Positions 25,019-33,550 of a stretch of DNA of 34,940 nt are shown here, piece after piece. Source of the stretch: Fusobacterium sp. FSA-380-WT-3A (GTDB lineage: Bacteria > Fusobacteriota > Fusobacteriia > Fusobacteriales > Fusobacteriaceae); NCBI RefSeq assembly GCF_012843705.1, contig NZ_JABAFQ010000019.1:1-34940 (forward strand), written 5' to 3'. Each line of letters begins with the position of its first letter. Position 1 is the stretch's first letter. The position numbers and the translations under genes are program-made. The notes beneath the pieces are model-generated. The model searched no databases. It was not told the DNA's origin and saw nothing but the letters and a program-made list of their open reading frames with translations.

Positions 25019-26037
25019 TGAAATTAGAGAATTTTATAGTTATCGGAATATCACATTTAGAGTATGATACTGAAAAAAGAGAAAATTTTATAAAAAAAAA
25101 TCCTGAGAAGTTTATTGAATATTTAAAAAAAGATAGTTATATTGAAGGATATATAAGTGTTATAACATGTCTTAGAGTGGAATTCTATATAGATTTAGGT
25201 AAAAATTCTTTAAAAGATTTTTTGAATACAACTAAAGTAAAAGAATTTTTTAAATTTGAAAAAATATTTTTTAAATCTGGAAAAGAGGCGATAGAATATT
25301 TATTTAAAGTAAGTTGTGGATTTTATTCAATAATAAAAGGAGAAGACCAAATTTTAGCTCAAATAAAAAAAAGTTATTTGGATTCTTTAGAAAAAAATAC
25401 AAGCAGTAAATTATTAAATGTGATATTTAATAAAGGAATAGAATTAGGAAAAAAATTTAGAACAGAAAGTGAGATATCTCATAATGCTTTATCTTTAGAA
25501 GCTATATCACTTAAATTTATAAAAGATTCAATAGATATATTAGAAAATAAAAAAATTTTAATTTTGGGAATAGGTGACTTAGCACAAAGTATATTACATC
25601 TTTTAATAAAAGAAAATACAAAAAATATAACAATAACAAATAGAACTGAGCATAAAGCTTTAGAAATAAAAAATATCTATAAAGATGTTAGTGTAATAAG
25701 TTTTAATAAAAAGAATGAAGCAGTAATTGAATCAGATATTGTAATAAGTGTCACTTCTGCCCCACATCTTGTATTAAAAAAAGAAGAATTAGAAAGTAAA
25801 ATAAAAACTAATAAAAAATATATTTTTTTAGATTTAGCAGTGCCTAAGGATATAGATCCACAATTATCTAAATTACAAAATATAGATTTATTTAATTTGG
25901 ATGATGTTTGGAATGTATATAATAGGAATGTAAAAAATAGAGAGAACATTTTAGAAAAATTTGAATTTTTAATTTATGAGCAAATAGAAAAATTAGAGAA
26001 ATGGTTTCAATGGAAAGAAAAAATGGAGACTGATTAA
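25018..26037 (+). CDS. hemA: Glutamyl-tRNA reductase, short form
   Basis: Reduces glutamyl-tRNA to glutamate-1-semialdehyde with NADPH, feeding HemB. I start it at the ATG at 25018, inside the TAATG overlap with hemB. An upstream in-frame ATG (24988) would add ten residues (MGKRWRNNII) that precede the conserved GISH start. Landmarks are GISHLEYDTEKRE (10-22), ITCLRVE with nucleophile C51, GEDQILAQIKKSY (108-120) and the Rossmann motif ILGIGDLAQS. Residue 51 is followed by Leu-Arg instead of the common Asn-Arg. The protein ends at 339 residues, in the helix EKLEKWFQWKEKMETD. The family usually runs past 400 with a C-terminal dimerisation domain that is absent here. A terminator overlaps the stop codon, so the short end is not an assembly break. 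It could be a short lineage-specific form. Confidence 0.9.
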   Translation: MKLENFIVIGISHLEYDTEKRENFIKKNPEKFIEYLKKDSYIEGYISVITCLRVEFYIDLGKNSLKDFLNTTKVKEFFKFEKIFFKSGKEAIEYLFKVSCGFYSIIKGEDQILAQIKKSYLDSLEKNTSSKLLNVIFNKGIELGKKFRTESEISHNALSLEAISLKFIKDSIDILENKKILILGIGDLAQSILHLLIKENTKNITITNRTEHKALEIKNIYKDVSVISFNKKNEAVIESDIVISVTSAPHLVLKKEELESKIKTNKKYIFLDLAVPKDIDPQLSKLQNIDLFNLDDVWNVYNRNVKNRENILEKFEFLIYEQIEKLEKWFQWKEKMETD

Positions 26038-26058
26038 TATTTCAGCCTCCATTTTTTA
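26022..26058. terminator. Bidirectional terminator overlapping the hemA stop
   Basis: AATGGAGACTG and CAGCCTCCATT pair with one mismatch across a 10-base loop that includes the hemA stop codon. TTTTTT follows on the plus strand and a T-run on the minus strand, ending both hemA and the RND operon. Confidence 0.8.
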
Positions 26059-26445
26059 TTATTTTATATGTTTATTTTTTAATTTTTCTAATAATTCCTC
26101 ATCAACTGGAATATCCTCAACATATAATCTAGGAATAACTCTATCCATAGGAAGAATTCCTACAGACATTGCAATTCCTTCAGGTAAGGACATTCTAAAA
26201 GTTTTTAGATATTTAAGCATAGTATCAACAGATTTTTCAGGAACAGTTAAAAGAAAGATACAATCTGTTCCCGGCCAGATATTTGTATTCTTATGTTTTA
26301 ATTTTTCACTCCAAACAGTTTCAACCTTTCTATGAATTCCATAATAATAAAAATTAATCTGGTCAAAAAATTCTTCTAGTCTACTTTTTTGAGCTTCATT
26401 GATATAAACCATCATCATTTTAAAATGTAAAAATTCTTCATGCAT
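26059..26445 (-). CDS. Small PG0541-like protein at the end of the RND efflux operon
   Basis: Cytoplasmic-looking protein of 128 residues without signal or membrane segment. It resembles what I recall as the PG0541 family of transporter-associated proteins, small proteins found beside RND pump genes in Bacteroidetes and others. The predicted order is beta (FKMMMVYIN), helix (EAQKSRLEEFFDQI), a Tyr-rich turn (NFYYYGIHRKVETVW), a loop with NIWPGTDCIFLLTVP, helix (SVDTMLKYLKTF) and a final strand. That is a ferredoxin-like or PII-like arrangement, so a regulatory role on the pump is possible; this is inference. AGGAGGG precedes the ATG. It is the last gene of the tetR-tolC-adaptor-RND unit, 73 bases after the permease, and shares the terminator at 26022-26058. 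Confidence 0.7.
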   Translation of the reverse strand: MHEEFLHFKMMMVYINEAQKSRLEEFFDQINFYYYGIHRKVETVWSEKLKHKNTNIWPGTDCIFLLTVPEKSVDTMLKYLKTFRMSLPEGIAMSVGILPMDRVIPRLYVEDIPVDEELLEKLKNKHIK

Positions 26446-26518
26446 AATATTCCCTCCTATACTTCAAAATCTTAATTTTATATAATTATTCTAATTAAAA
26501 TTCTTTTTTCCTTTAAAA

Positions 26519-29500
26519 CTATTTATTTTTTCTTTTAGATTCATAACTTTGAGCTTTTTCAGTCATTTTATTTCTTATAGGAGTGATTATTTTGTTTATA
26601 AAAGCTAGAATATAAATATTCATGTCTTCAACTAAGGTATATAATATAGGAATAACTACAAGAGTAAGTAATGTAGAGAATGATAAACCAAACATAACTG
26701 TTACAGCCATTCCTCTATAAATCTCAGAACCTTCTCCAACTCCTAAAGCTAATGGTAACATACCAAAAACAGTAGTCATAGTAGTCATAAGAATAGGTCT
26801 AAGTCTTGTTCTACAAGATTCAATGATAGCCGTTCTTCTATCAGAACCTCTTTCTCTAGTAAGTTTAATAAAGTCTATTAATACAATAGCATTGTTAACA
26901 ACTATACCAGCAAGCATTATAATACCTACCATAACCATTACATCTATTGGCTGTCTAAATAAAACTAATCCAATTAAAATACCAATGAATGCTAGTGGGA
27001 AAGAACCTAAAATAATTATAGGTAAAACAAAGTTTTCAAATTGAGAAGCTAGTAAAGCATATATTAAGAAAATAGAAATTCCTAATGCCGCTCCTAATTG
27101 TTTTGAAGCATCTTGTAAATTTTCAGAATCTCCACCAAATTTATAAGAAACAGTAGATGGAGGATTAGATTCATTAAAAGCTTTGACTAACTCAGATTGA
27201 AGAGCAGCAAGTCCAACTCCTCCATCATTAGCTGAAACAGAAACTGAATATATTCTATCTTGTTTATTTATTTCAGATGAACCTTCAACAGTAATAATAT
27301 CAGCTACATCAGATACTTTTACAAATTTATTATCTCCAATTTTAACATTTAAGTTTGCCAAATCATTTAAAGAGCTTCTTTTTTCTTTTGGTAATCTTAC
27401 AAGAATATCTATTTCTTCTACTCCTGTTTTAACAGTAGCTGTATCTCCTCTATTTCCTCCTAAAACAAAATAACTAATTGTTTGACCAACAGTAGTAGGG
27501 TTAATACCATATGCTTTAATTTTATCTCTATTAAGAACTATTCTAGCTTCAGGATTTCCTGGGTCTAGAGATGAAGTGATATCAACAGCACCATTAAAGT
27601 TTTTAATCTTATCAGCAACTTGTTTACCAATAGTTTTTAATTCATCATAGTTAGGCCCCATTATATTAATTTGAACATCTCTTTCAGGAGCTCTCATAGC
27701 AAAACTTTCAGATAAACTAATTCTAGCATCTGGAATTTTTTCAACTTGAGGTCTTATTCTATTAATAACATCAAATACAGATTCTTCTCTTGTATCTTTT
27801 TTTCCAATATCAACGTTTATTGCTATAGTATTACTAGTAATAAAGTCAAAATAATATTGAGTAGAATTATCTTTTTTTACAATTTCTTCTATTTGATTAG
27901 CTATTCTTTCAGATTTCTGAATGTCTAAACCATTTCCAAGTTCAGCTACAATAGAGTATCTACCTTGGTCTTGTTTAGGCATAAACTCAACTTTTAAAAA
28001 TCCTTTAGTAACAAAAACTGTAACGAAAAAAGTAGCTAAAGTAATGAAAACAACTTTCCATCTGTGACCAACTGCCCAAGTAATAAGTGTAAGATAATTT
28101 GATTTTACTTTCGCAAATATTTTACCTTCACTAGTGATATTTATTTTATTACTTAAGAATTTGCTTGCTACCATTGGCATAAGTGTTAATGAAACAATAA
28201 GAGCAGCAAGGTTAGAAAATATAATAGATAAAGACATATCACGGAATATTTCTCTTGCTATACCAGGAATAAATAATATAGGAATAAAAACAACCATTGT
28301 TGTAAGAGAAGAAGCTATAATTGACATAGTAACTTCTGTAGTACCATTATCAGATGCTTCAGCAACTGGTGAATTTAATTCTGTCATATGACGATAAATA
28401 TTATCTATAACAACAACAGAGTTATCTGTAAGCATTCCAACTCCTAAAGATAATCCCATTAATGAGATTAAGTTAATAGATGTTCCACTAAATGAAAGGA
28501 ATGCAAAAGTAAAAATAATAGCAACTGGTAAAGCTAAAGTTATTAAGAAAGTAGCTCTTATATTTTTTAAGAATACTAAAAGAATGATTGTAGCTAAGAT
28601 TAAAGCTTGGAAAGCACTTCCACTAATACCAGAAATAGATTTACCAATATCTTCAGAAGTATCAAGAAGAATAGTATAATCTGTACCAGGAGGCATTATA
28701 GGTTTTAATGATTCTAATGCTTCATAAGCTCCTTTGTTAAGTTCTATAGTGCTTCCATCAGCTGATTTTTCTATAGCAACAACAATTCCCTCTTTTTGGT
28801 TAAGGAAACCTAAGTTAGTATAGTCTTCTGTAGTAAGAACAACATCAGCTACATCAGAAACTCTTAAAGTATTTCCATTACTATTAATAATTAAATTTTC
28901 TATTTCGTCTATATAATTTGTTTCTCCCATAAATCTAGCAACTATTTGCTTATTACCTGTTTCAATAGTTCCTAAAGGAATATTTTGATTTGAATAAGAA
29001 ATAATATTATATAGTTCCATAGGAGAAAGATTATAAGCAGCTAACTTATCAGGATTTACTTGAAGTTGTATTTGTTTTTCAGGATTTCCATAAACATTAA
29101 CTTCTCCTATTCCACTAATTCTTTCAAGTCTTGGTTTTAAATATTCTTCAACGAAACTTCCCATTTCTGTTCTACTTTTACCAGTAAACATGGCAATCAT
29201 AGTTAAATTTCCAGCACCGACTTCTATTTTTCTGGCTATAGGAGTATCTGCATCTGCTGGTAAGTCATTAGTGATTCTTGAAATTTCTCTTTGAATATCT
29301 GTAACTTTATCATCAGCATCTATTCCATAATTAAATTCAACAACAATTGTTGATTCTCCAAAAGCAGATGTTGAAGTAATTTTATCAATACCTTCAATAT
29401 TAGGTAAGACTTCTTCTATTTTTTTTGTGACTTGAGTTTCTACATCTTCAGGTACTGCTCCAGTCCACGTTGTTCTAATTGTTACAACAGGAATATCCAT

Positions 29501-29617
29501 ATTAGGTAATAACTCTGATTTCATACTAAACATAGCGATTAATCCTATAAAGATCATAGAAATCATAAGCATTGTTGTTGTAACTGGTCTACGAATTGAT
29601 AAACCTGCTAATGTCAT
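26519..29617 (-). CDS. RND efflux permease (AcrB/MdtB-type, HAE1 family)
   Basis: Inner-membrane proton-driven pump subunit of 1032 residues, normal for HAE1 permeases. It starts with the usual SIRRPVTTTMLMISMIFIG helix, has two large periplasmic loops (about 35-330 and 545-840) and twelve membrane helices. The proton-relay helix reads GVGMLTDNSVVVIDNIYRHM, keeping the first Asp of the AcrB DD pair, with Asn at the second. The mirrored helix is VMVGIIMLAGIVVNNAIVLIDF. Substrates cannot be read from sequence; drugs, bile salts or fatty acids are typical. It is encoded nine bases after the adaptor and would assemble with it and the TolC-like channel. AGGAGG overlaps the adaptor's end, which indicates coupling. 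Repression by the TetR gene heading the operon is likely. Confidence 0.95.
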   Translation of the reverse strand: MTLAGLSIRRPVTTTMLMISMIFIGLIAMFSMKSELLPNMDIPVVTIRTTWTGAVPEDVETQVTKKIEEVLPNIEGIDKITSTSAFGESTIVVEFNYGIDADDKVTDIQREISRITNDLPADADTPIARKIEVGAGNLTMIAMFTGKSRTEMGSFVEEYLKPRLERISGIGEVNVYGNPEKQIQLQVNPDKLAAYNLSPMELYNIISYSNQNIPLGTIETGNKQIVARFMGETNYIDEIENLIINSNGNTLRVSDVADVVLTTEDYTNLGFLNQKEGIVVAIEKSADGSTIELNKGAYEALESLKPIMPPGTDYTILLDTSEDIGKSISGISGSAFQALILATIILLVFLKNIRATFLITLALPVAIIFTFAFLSFSGTSINLISLMGLSLGVGMLTDNSVVVIDNIYRHMTELNSPVAEASDNGTTEVTMSIIASSLTTMVVFIPILFIPGIAREIFRDMSLSIIFSNLAALIVSLTLMPMVASKFLSNKINITSEGKIFAKVKSNYLTLITWAVGHRWKVVFITLATFFVTVFVTKGFLKVEFMPKQDQGRYSIVAELGNGLDIQKSERIANQIEEIVKKDNSTQYYFDFITSNTIAINVDIGKKDTREESVFDVINRIRPQVEKIPDARISLSESFAMRAPERDVQINIMGPNYDELKTIGKQVADKIKNFNGAVDITSSLDPGNPEARIVLNRDKIKAYGINPTTVGQTISYFVLGGNRGDTATVKTGVEEIDILVRLPKEKRSSLNDLANLNVKIGDNKFVKVSDVADIITVEGSSEINKQDRIYSVSVSANDGGVGLAALQSELVKAFNESNPPSTVSYKFGGDSENLQDASKQLGAALGISIFLIYALLASQFENFVLPIIILGSFPLAFIGILIGLVLFRQPIDVMVMVGIIMLAGIVVNNAIVLIDFIKLTRERGSDRRTAIIESCRTRLRPILMTTMTTVFGMLPLALGVGEGSEIYRGMAVTVMFGLSFSTLLTLVVIPILYTLVEDMNIYILAFINKIITPIRNKMTEKAQSYESKRKNK

Positions 29618-29626
29618 TTTAACCTC

Positions 29627-30679
29627 CTAATTTTTATTTTCAGTAGTAGTTATAGTCTCAGATGTTTCAGTAACTTTGTTACCATCTTCCAATCCAAATA
29701 GGCCATTAACCACAACTTTATCTCCTAATTTAATTTCATCAGAAGAAATTACAGTATAAGTTGAATCTTGAGCACCTGTTTGTACTTGAACTCTTTTAGC
29801 AACTCCATCTTTTACTATAAATACATAACTTAATAAATCTCTTATAAAAATACTTTCATCAGGAACAGACATAGCTGAAACTTTTCCAACTGGAATAGTA
29901 ACATATGAATACATACCATCTTTTACTAAATTATCTGGATTATTTATACCAACTTTAACTTTATATTTTTTAGTATCAGATTCAGCAATAGGGTTAATTT
30001 CTAAAATAGTTCCCTCTAAAGTCTTATTAATAGCAGGAACTTCAATAGATAGAGGTCCTCCTACTTTTATTTGAGTAAGCCATTCTGCTGGGAATCCAAC
30101 ATAAGCTTCCATTAAATTGTCATCAACTACTGTGAATATTGTAGTGTCTCCATCAACCTCATTTCCAACTTTTCCAAATAAATTTCCTACAGTTCCATCA
30201 ATATCAGCTCTTCTAAATAATTTTTCATAATTATTTTTAGCTACATCAAAGTTTGCTTTTGCTGTAGAATAAGCATTTTCATATTCTACATATTCTAAAT
30301 AAGAAATAAGTTGTTCATCATATAATTTTTTGAACTTTTTAAAATTATTATTAGCAACATTAAATAAAGCTTTTGAAGAATTATAAGCAGCTTCTGTATC
30401 AGCATCAGAAAGTTTCATAACAACTTCACCTTTTTTTACATAATCTCCATTTTTTTTATAAATTTTTTCAATTGTTCCACCTTTTTCTGTAGAATGGTTC
30501 ACTTTATTTTCTGGTTCTAAAATAGCATCACTTTTAAAAGTTTGACTCAATTCTCTTGTTTGAACCTCTTCTGTAACAACATATTTTGGTTTAACTATAA
30601 TTTCTTTTACCTCCTCTTTTTTACCACAACTTATAAAAATAAAAGTAGAAAGTAAAGATAAACAAAGTAATTTTTTCAT
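29627..30679 (-). CDS. RND periplasmic adaptor (membrane fusion) lipoprotein
   Basis: Links the RND permease to the outer-membrane channel. The 350 residues start with a signal peptide ending in IFISC, so C18 is a probable lipid-modified cysteine. Next comes the short barrel-sandwich half (about 55-95, KGGTIEKIYKKNGDYVKKGEVVMKL is its core, shown in part). An alpha-hairpin follows (DTEAAYNSSKALFNVANNN to NYEKLFRRA, about 95-150), then the second lipoyl half, DGTVGNLFGKVGNEV. The beta-barrel and membrane-proximal domains run to about residue 335. The Thr/Glu-rich tail (TETSETITTTENKN) is unstructured. Size and order are standard for AcrA-type adaptors. It lies between tolC and the permease in one operon. 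Confidence 0.93.
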   Translation of the reverse strand: MKKLLCLSLLSTFIFISCGKKEEVKEIIVKPKYVVTEEVQTRELSQTFKSDAILEPENKVNHSTEKGGTIEKIYKKNGDYVKKGEVVMKLSDADTEAAYNSSKALFNVANNNFKKFKKLYDEQLISYLEYVEYENAYSTAKANFDVAKNNYEKLFRRADIDGTVGNLFGKVGNEVDGDTTIFTVVDDNLMEAYVGFPAEWLTQIKVGGPLSIEVPAINKTLEGTILEINPIAESDTKKYKVKVGINNPDNLVKDGMYSYVTIPVGKVSAMSVPDESIFIRDLLSYVFIVKDGVAKRVQVQTGAQDSTYTVISSDEIKLGDKVVVNGLFGLEDGNKVTETSETITTTENKN

Positions 30680-30711
30680 TTCTATCCTCCATTAAATTTT
30701 TTATACAATAT

Positions 30712-31995
30712 TTAGATTATAAGTGATCTATATTTTTCAAAAGCTAACAAATAACTACTTTCAGCTGAGTTAAAATTCATTTGAGCGGTTCTATATTGGG
30801 CTTCTGAATTTAGATAATCTTGTGTTGACAAAAGTCCAGCTTCATATCTTTTTTTATCAATTTCATAATTTTCACGAGATGCTTCTAAAGAGCTTTTCAT
30901 AGCAACTCTATATTTCTCAAGTCTTAAAACTTCACTGTAAGCATTGGCTAAATTTATTTCTATATTATCTTGAGTCATGCTATCATTTAATTCTTCTATT
31001 TTATAATTTTCGCTAGCAACTCTATAAGAATCTAATCCACTACCAAAACTAAATAATTCCCAATCAATTTGAACTCCTCCTCTCCATTCTTCATCATGAA
31101 AAGTATCACTTGAGTGCAATCTTTCAGTTCCACCATAACTAGCAAAAACACTAATTTTTGGAAGATTATCACTTAAAGCTACCATTTTTTCAGCTTTTGA
31201 GTACTCAACTTTATTTTTAGAAATTAAAGCATTAAGACTTTGAGTTTTTGCTGTAACTAAATCTTTTTCAAAATTTATATTAGAACTTAAATTTTCAGGA
31301 ATGAATAATTCTTCTAAATCAATATCTTCATTAATATTTAATCCAAGTTCTGTTTTTAAATTTTTCTTTTCTGTTTCAATTTGATTTTGAACTTTTACTA
31401 TTTGGGATTGAATATCAAGTAATGAATATTCAGTTTTTAAAAGGTCAGCTTTTATAATTAAACGTTCTTCTAATTTTTTTTCTTGTAATTTTAATCTAGC
31501 TTGTAATTCTTTTTCAGAAGTTTTAAGAGCCTCGAGATTTTTTTCATAAGTTATCACATTTGAATAATATTGGATAACTCTTATTCTAGTATCAACTTTT
31601 TCTTTTAAAAAAGAATAATTAAGGATATTTTTTTGTGCAGCAGCACCTTTAATACCACCAAATGTAGCTCCTCCTTGAAAAATAGGATAAGTAGCTATGA
31701 TTTTACTAGAATATCCATCTTTACTATCTACTTTAAATTCATCAGCAATTCCATTTTCATTATAAACTTTTCTTGTTTCATGTTCATAGCGAGTATAAAC
31801 TCCCTGATAAGCTACTGTAGGCAGAGCATATTTAAAAGCACGAGATAAGTTAAGTTCTCCAATTTTTTTATTTTTTTCAGCTATTTGAATATTTTTACTG
31901 TTAGTAAGAGATAAATCAATAGCTTCTTCTAAGTTAAGTGTTCTAGAAAAAGATATTGTACTTAACACTAGAAATAAAGTTAAAGTTTTTTTCAT
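30712..31995 (-). CDS. TolC-family outer-membrane efflux channel
   Basis: Forms the outer-membrane duct for the RND pump. I start it at the ATG at 31995 (427 aa). An upstream GTG at 32007 lies inside the GAGGTGG ribosome site and cannot be the start. Residues 1-18 are a signal peptide (MKKTLTLFLVLSTISFSR). The mature part opens with LNLEEAIDLSLTNSKNIQIAEKNKK, the OEP repeat start, and a second repeat begins near residue 235. Long amphipathic helices rich in Lys/Glu/Leu (about 145-215 and 340-425) form the periplasmic tunnel. The ending RYEAGLLSTQDYLNSEAQYRTAQMNF matches the family's closing helix. It shows that the host has an outer membrane. It lies 29 bases downstream of tetR. Confidence 0.93.
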   Translation of the reverse strand: MKKTLTLFLVLSTISFSRTLNLEEAIDLSLTNSKNIQIAEKNKKIGELNLSRAFKYALPTVAYQGVYTRYEHETRKVYNENGIADEFKVDSKDGYSSKIIATYPIFQGGATFGGIKGAAAQKNILNYSFLKEKVDTRIRVIQYYSNVITYEKNLEALKTSEKELQARLKLQEKKLEERLIIKADLLKTEYSLLDIQSQIVKVQNQIETEKKNLKTELGLNINEDIDLEELFIPENLSSNINFEKDLVTAKTQSLNALISKNKVEYSKAEKMVALSDNLPKISVFASYGGTERLHSSDTFHDEEWRGGVQIDWELFSFGSGLDSYRVASENYKIEELNDSMTQDNIEINLANAYSEVLRLEKYRVAMKSSLEASRENYEIDKKRYEAGLLSTQDYLNSEAQYRTAQMNFNSAESSYLLAFEKYRSLII

Positions 31996-32024
31996 AAAAA
32001 GTACCACCTCATTTATATAAAAAT

Positions 32025-32669
32025 TTATTTTAATACAAGTTTAACAATAGCTTTAGTCATAAAATTTATTTCTTTTTCTAAATTTATATTATTAATACAA
32101 TCCTTTATATCTGAAATGGTTATATGGGTTTCTCTTTTACCAAAATTCATTAAAGGATTAAAAGAAGTTTCATAAAAAGAGTTAATAAAAGCTCTAATTA
32201 AATAGGCATATTTTTCAATATCAGTTTCATCAGACAAATCCAGTTTATCTTTATATTTATTCAATATTTTTAAAATACCATGATTTCCTAATTTTGTATT
32301 TTCTAGTATAGAAATTTTTATATTTTCACTTAATAAATTAATATTTTTAAAAAGATTCATAATTATTAAAAAAGATTCTGTATCTACTAAAGGAAAAGAT
32401 ATAGATTGGAATAAAAATTCTTTTATAGCCTCTTCAAAAGGTAAATTTTTTTCTAGAATTTCATTTACTTTATGGCGTCTTTGAAATATTTTTTCAGATA
32501 TTATAGCTAAAATAAATTCATCTTTTGATTTAAAATAAGTATAAAAACTACCTTTAGCTATACCCATTTTTTTAGTGATATCTTCAACACTTGTATTTAA
32601 AAATCCTTTTTCTATAATCAATTTTTTTCCAGTAGAAATTATTTCATCTCTTTTTTTAGAATTTTTCAA
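32025..32669 (-). CDS. TetR-family repressor of the RND operon
   Basis: DNA-binding repressor of 214 residues. The N-terminal helix-turn-helix is typical: GKKLIIEKGFLNTSVEDITKKMGIAKGSFYTYFKSKDEFILAI (about 13-55). The rest is a helical ligand-binding domain without diagnostic motifs. The start is a TTG at 32669-32667, chosen because GGAGGG lies six bases upstream. The next in-frame Met is at residue 35, inside the helix-turn-helix. The gene heads the tolC-adaptor-permease-PG0541 unit, and two copies of the inverted repeat TTGACT-N4-AGTCAA flank its start site, so it probably represses itself and the whole pump operon until an inducer binds. The promoter between the operators is near consensus, so derepressed expression should be strong. 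Confidence 0.93.
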   Translation of the reverse strand: MKNSKKRDEIISTGKKLIIEKGFLNTSVEDITKKMGIAKGSFYTYFKSKDEFILAIISEKIFQRRHKVNEILEKNLPFEEAIKEFLFQSISFPLVDTESFLIIMNLFKNINLLSENIKISILENTKLGNHGILKILNKYKDKLDLSDETDIEKYAYLIRAFINSFYETSFNPLMNFGKRETHITISDIKDCINNINLEKEINFMTKAIVKLVLK

Positions 32670-32675
32670 AATTAT

Positions 32676-32681
32676 CCCTCC
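32676..32681 (-). promoter_or_regulatory. Ribosome-binding site that fixes the TTG start of tetR
   Basis: GGAGGG on the minus strand, six bases (ATAATT) ahead of the TTG. It overlaps neither ATG nor GTG candidates, and no other in-frame start is near. Confidence 0.75.
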
Positions 32682-32682
32682 G

Positions 32683-32698
32683 TTGACTACTTAGTCAT
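32683..32698. promoter_or_regulatory. TetR operator 2 (downstream of the start site)
   Basis: TTGACTACTTAGTCAT contains the perfect inverted repeat TGACTA-CT-TAGTCA. It matches operator 1 at 32727-32742 in both half-sites except the last base. Centres are 44 bp apart, about four helical turns. Confidence 0.75.
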
Positions 32699-32713
32699 TT
32701 TCATCTAAAATAG

Positions 32714-32742
32714 AGTATACTATAAATTGACTATAAAGTCAA
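32714..32742 (-). promoter_or_regulatory. Promoter of the tetR-RND operon
   Basis: On the minus strand TTGACT (32742-32737), 17 bases, TATACT (32719-32714). The -35 is one half-site of operator 1, so repressor and polymerase compete directly. Confidence 0.85.
32727..32742. promoter_or_regulatory. TetR operator 1 (overlapping the -35)
   Basis: Perfect inverted repeat TTGACT-ATAA-AGTCAA. With the site at 32683-32698 it defines a shared TTGACT-N4-AGTCAA operator. Confidence 0.8.
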
Positions 32743-32829
32743 CAGAAAATAAAAAAATAAAAAACAAATGTATTATAAAAAACAGAAATATTTTAAGAAA
32801 ATAATATGTCATAATTATGTCTTTTAAAA

Positions 32830-32861
32830 TAAAAAAAGAGATAACTCTTTGAGTTATCTCT
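32830..32861 (-). terminator. Terminator after rubrerythrin
   Basis: Perfect 11-bp stem AGAGATAACTC/GAGTTATCTCT with a 3-base loop, followed on the minus strand by TTTTTTT. It separates the rubrerythrin unit from the tetR promoter. Confidence 0.93.
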
Positions 32862-32882
32862 AAAAAATTTACATAATTAAAA

Positions 32883-33419
32883 TTAATAATTAGTACATCT
32901 AATTCTAAAATGTGCTTGAGGATGATCACATACTGGACAAACTAGAGGAGCTTCAGTTCCTATATGTAGATGTCCACAATTTCCACATTCCCAAACTTGA
33001 ATTTCAAGTCTTTTAAATACTTCTTGATTTTCAATGTTAGCAAGTAGTTTTCTATATCTTTCTTCATGTTCTTTCTCTATTTTTGCTACCCCATCCATAA
33101 CTTTAGCAATGTCTTCGAACCCTTCTTCTCTAGCTTCTTTAGCAAAAGTTGCATACATATCTGTCCATTCATAATTTTCTCCAGCAGCTGCATCTTTTAA
33201 ATTTTCAACAGTAGAAGGCATTCCACCATGAAGAAGTTTAAACCAAAGTTTTGCATGTTCTTTTTCATTATTAGCAGTAGTTTCAAATAATTCAGCAATT
33301 TGTACATATCCTTCTTTTTTTGCTTTAGAAGCATAATATGTATATTTGTTTCTTGCTTGAGATTCTCCAGCAAAAGCAGTCCATAGATTTTTTTCAGTTT
33401 TAGTTCCCTTTAATTCCAT
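32883..33419 (-). CDS. rbr: Rubrerythrin
   Basis: Non-heme di-iron peroxidase that reduces hydrogen peroxide in anaerobes. I start it at the ATG at 33419 (178 aa), because AAGGAGG lies just upstream and [12 protein letters not shown] is the family's usual N-terminus. The longer open frame to 33497 runs through the promoter. The ferritin-like domain carries the di-iron ligands E19 ([14 protein letters not shown]), E52 and H55 ([10 protein letters not shown]), E97 (KEAREEG) and a second EKEHEERY (115-122). The C-terminal rubredoxin-like centre is CGNCG (145-149) with [11 protein letters not shown] (161-171). It has its own strong promoter and terminator and lies next to a PerR-like regulator, a common peroxide-defence pairing. 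Electrons would come from rubredoxin or NADH:rubredoxin reductase encoded elsewhere. Confidence 0.96.
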   Translation of the reverse strand: MELKGTKTEKNLWTAFAGESQARNKYTYYASKAKKEGYVQIAELFETTANNEKEHAKLWFKLLHGGMPSTVENLKDAAAGENYEWTDMYATFAKEAREEGFEDIAKVMDGVAKIEKEHEERYRKLLANIENQEVFKRLEIQVWECGNCGHLHIGTEAPLVCPVCDHPQAHFRIRCTNY

Positions 33420-33467
33420 AAAAATATTTCCTCCTTGCAAGATATAGTGATGATTGCTCATAGTTAC

Positions 33468-33497
33468 ATTATACCTTATTAACAGAATAAAAGTCAA
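33468..33497 (-). promoter_or_regulatory. Promoter of rubrerythrin
   Basis: On the minus strand TTGACT (33497-33492), 18 bases, TATAAT (33473-33468). A near-perfect PerR-box half-site (ATTATAC on the plus strand) covers the -10, but its partner half is poor. Confidence 0.75.
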
Positions 33498-33550
33498 ATA
33501 AAATGAATATAAAAATCGATAAAAAGAAAAGAAGAACTAAAACTAAAATA

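Noticed and set aside
32720..32929. Minus-strand 69-codon frame with hydrophobic residues
   Set aside because: Runs through the rubrerythrin 3' end, its terminator and the tetR promoter; no plausible start signal.
33420..33497. N-terminal extension of rubrerythrin
   Set aside because: Overlaps the TTGACT/TATAAT promoter and the AAGGAGG ribosome site of the shorter form.
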